NCBI RefSeq assembly: GCF_002021565.1
Contig: NZ_MSZX01000019.1
Coordinates: 27 to 64,026, forward strand
Direction of reading: 5' to 3'
DNA from: Paenibacillus selenitireducens
Lineage (GTDB): Bacteria > Bacillota > Bacilli > Paenibacillales > Paenibacillaceae
DNA length: 64,000 nt
The notes below the pieces were generated by a model. That model saw only the letters and a list, made by a program, of their open reading frames with translations. It searched no databases and was not told the DNA's origin. The stretch's first letter is position 1, and the number at the start of each line of letters is the position of its first letter. The translations under genes and the position numbers were made by a program. Of the stretch, positions 63,501 through 64,000 are shown in pieces.

Positions 63501-64000
63501 ACAGCGCAGCCGCGGCAAGCAATTTCTGCCCCGGTATGGAGCGGGCTAGAAAAAGATAACCGGCGGTATTCGCCTTTTACGCTGAATACAGAATACGGCA
63601 TCCCTTGGCGGACGATCACCGGGAGACAGAGCTTCTACCTGGATCATGAGATGATCCTTGATTATGGTGAAGCATTACCGCTGTATTTGCCGCCGCTCGC
63701 TCATATCCCTTTTCTCAAAGGGGAAAAGGAAGTTCAAAATCCGGGCAAATCCATTACCGTGCGATATCTGACACCGCATCAGAAGTGGGGAATCCATACC
63801 ATGTTCACCGATACCAATCAGATGTCTACGCTCTTCCGAGGGTGGCAGGTCGTCTGGATGAATGAGAAGGACGCCGCTTCGATCGGGGTGAAAGATAATG
63901 ATTGGATTGAGATCTACAACCGAAATGGGGCCGTAGCAGCAAGGGCTGTTACGACATATAGGATTCCGGAGGGAATTGCTTATATGTACCACGCACAAGA
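60528..64000 (+). CDS. narG: respiratory nitrate reductase alpha subunit, 3' end outside window
   Basis: At least 1,157 residues of the catalytic subunit are present and the frame runs off the window without a stop. It reduces nitrate to nitrite using a molybdenum bis-MGD cofactor, on the cytoplasmic side with NarH and NarI. His53, Cys57, Cys61 and Cys96 (STHGVNCTGSCSW and RGCPRG) bind the FS0 4Fe-4S cluster. Asp226 in FYDWYADLPPASPQ is the expected molybdenum ligand. There is no Tat signal, as for E. coli NarG. AAGGGTGAT lies before the ATG. narH, narJ and narI are expected beyond position 64000. Confidence 0.96.
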   Translation, partial: MADKQNRLLQSLKHLKRGERINEGWTEESVRSRDWEDLYRGRWQHDKIVRSTHGVNCTGSCSWKVYVKDGIITWETQQTDYPTTGPNFPEYEPRGCPRGASYSWYTYSPIRVKYPYIRGDLVELWRAELAQGHDPVTAWRNIVNDPQKRERYVKSRGKGGFVRADWQEACQMIAAATIHTIKTYGPDRVVGFSPIPAMSMVSYAAGTRFLSLIGGTILSFYDWYADLPPASPQIWGDQTDVPESGDWYNAKYFIIWGTNLPQTRTPDAHFMVESRYNGTKVVGVSPDYAEYEKFADIWLPAKVGTDGALAMAMTHVILKEFYVDRETPYFINYVKKFTDLPFLVMIKEDEKGIRSDRFLRASDLHDAQELAEWKTLVWDSVANVPYVPNGSLGFRWDQGSKWNLDLLREDGTSVDPHLSFIHAADEIVKVDFPYFGERDGEIVQRGVPVKHLQSHTGEVYKVTTVYDLMMAHVGVGRGLTGDYPADYDDEKPYTPAWQEAITGVKKSHVIQVAREFADNAARTGGKSMIAMGGGTNHWFHSDQIYRSILNLVLLTGCQGVNGGGWAHYVGQEKVRPLEGWQQVAFAGDWSKQARLQNGTSFFYFATEQFRYEAKEDRAEEPPWGGRYSKMHPADINAMAARLGWLPSFPQFSQNSLDLVREAREHGAKTDEEAAAYIAQQAAKDEIQWSIEHPNDPRNFPRVFFNWRSNLLGDSGKGHEYFAKHLIGADNHVLTDTTHSWQPEDVKTTAEPPEGKTDLFVSLDFRMTSSGLFSDIVLPAATWYEKFDLSSTDMHPFVHPFNPAISPPWQAKSDWDAFREIAKVFSELAAKHLPATEDVVMSPLAHDTPSEVAQVHGRIQDWRKGETPAIPGKTMPSFHIVQRDYPKVYEKMITLGPNIKNGYVSKGVKIPGEQVYKELLERLGPSRRDGIGKGCPDLYTDQQAIEAILLMSGATNGKRAVEGWRSMEMNTGKKLTGIAEPREEDAYTLADITAQPRQAISAPVWSGLEKDNRRYSPFTLNTEYGIPWRTITGRQSFYLDHEMILDYGEALPLYLPPLAHIPFLKGEKEVQNPGKSITVRYLTPHQKWGIHTMFTDTNQMSTLFRGWQVVWMNEKDAASIGVKDNDWIEIYNRNGAVAARAVTTYRIPEGIAYMYHAQ

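Overview
The window looks like chromosomal DNA of a spore-forming, facultatively anaerobic Gram-positive bacterium of the Paenibacillus type. The signs are strong AGGAGG-like ribosome binding sites, frequent TTG and GTG starts, a tricistronic spore-germination receptor, a sporulation-type histidine kinase, YesM/YesN two-component genes beside Lpl-type sugar importers, a CcpA cre site and a nar locus. No rRNA, tRNA or CRISPR array was seen. The genus is inferred from gene content only.

Layout. 1-3,000: an IS110-family insertion sequence with a structured non-coding end that may encode a bridge RNA, then two small genes separated by copies of a composite terminator-like repeat. 3,000-11,700: a BadF-type kinase, a GH38-type glycosidase beside a decayed AraC gene, an ArsR-type regulator and a three-gene sugar ABC importer with a cre site. 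11,900-13,600: a transposase remnant and a KinB-like kinase with a degenerate ATP-binding domain. 13,700-23,650: a phosphoesterase and transport block (deoxyribonucleotidase, LamG-metallophosphoesterase, DeoR regulator, Lpl-type importer, a metallophosphoesterase that has lost its core, and a MATE exporter). 23,850-30,600: a locus containing both halves of the plant Tm-1 protein as separate genes, headed by a TIM-barrel/AraC fusion regulator and followed by DUF1232, ROK and MFS genes.

30,700-38,000: a LacI regulator, an alpha/beta hydrolase, a Dph6-like ATP pyrophosphatase beside a RidA protein, GrpB/HAD/GNAT genes and a YtrA-type GntR-ABC transporter operon. 38,170-42,000: a germination receptor in B-A-C order. 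42,050-57,030: a complete gluco-oligosaccharide system, with YesM/YesN sensing, a substrate-binding protein and two permeases, a GH13 glucosidase, a debranching-type enzyme, a ROK kinase, a phosphomannose-isomerase fusion and an AraC regulator. 57,280-64,000: rhodanese, a NarK nitrate transporter with a C-terminal PAS domain, a hemerythrin-like protein, two small unknown proteins, and narG running off the end of the window.

The genes form several catabolic modules, each made of a sensor or regulator, a binding protein with two permeases, and intracellular hydrolases. All three importers lack an ATPase gene and probably share one MsmX-type ATPase encoded elsewhere. Points most worth following are the Tm-1-like operon with its enzyme-like regulator, the NarK-PAS fusion with its small-protein cassette, the Dph6/RidA pair, the excised metallophosphoesterase and the IS110 non-coding end.
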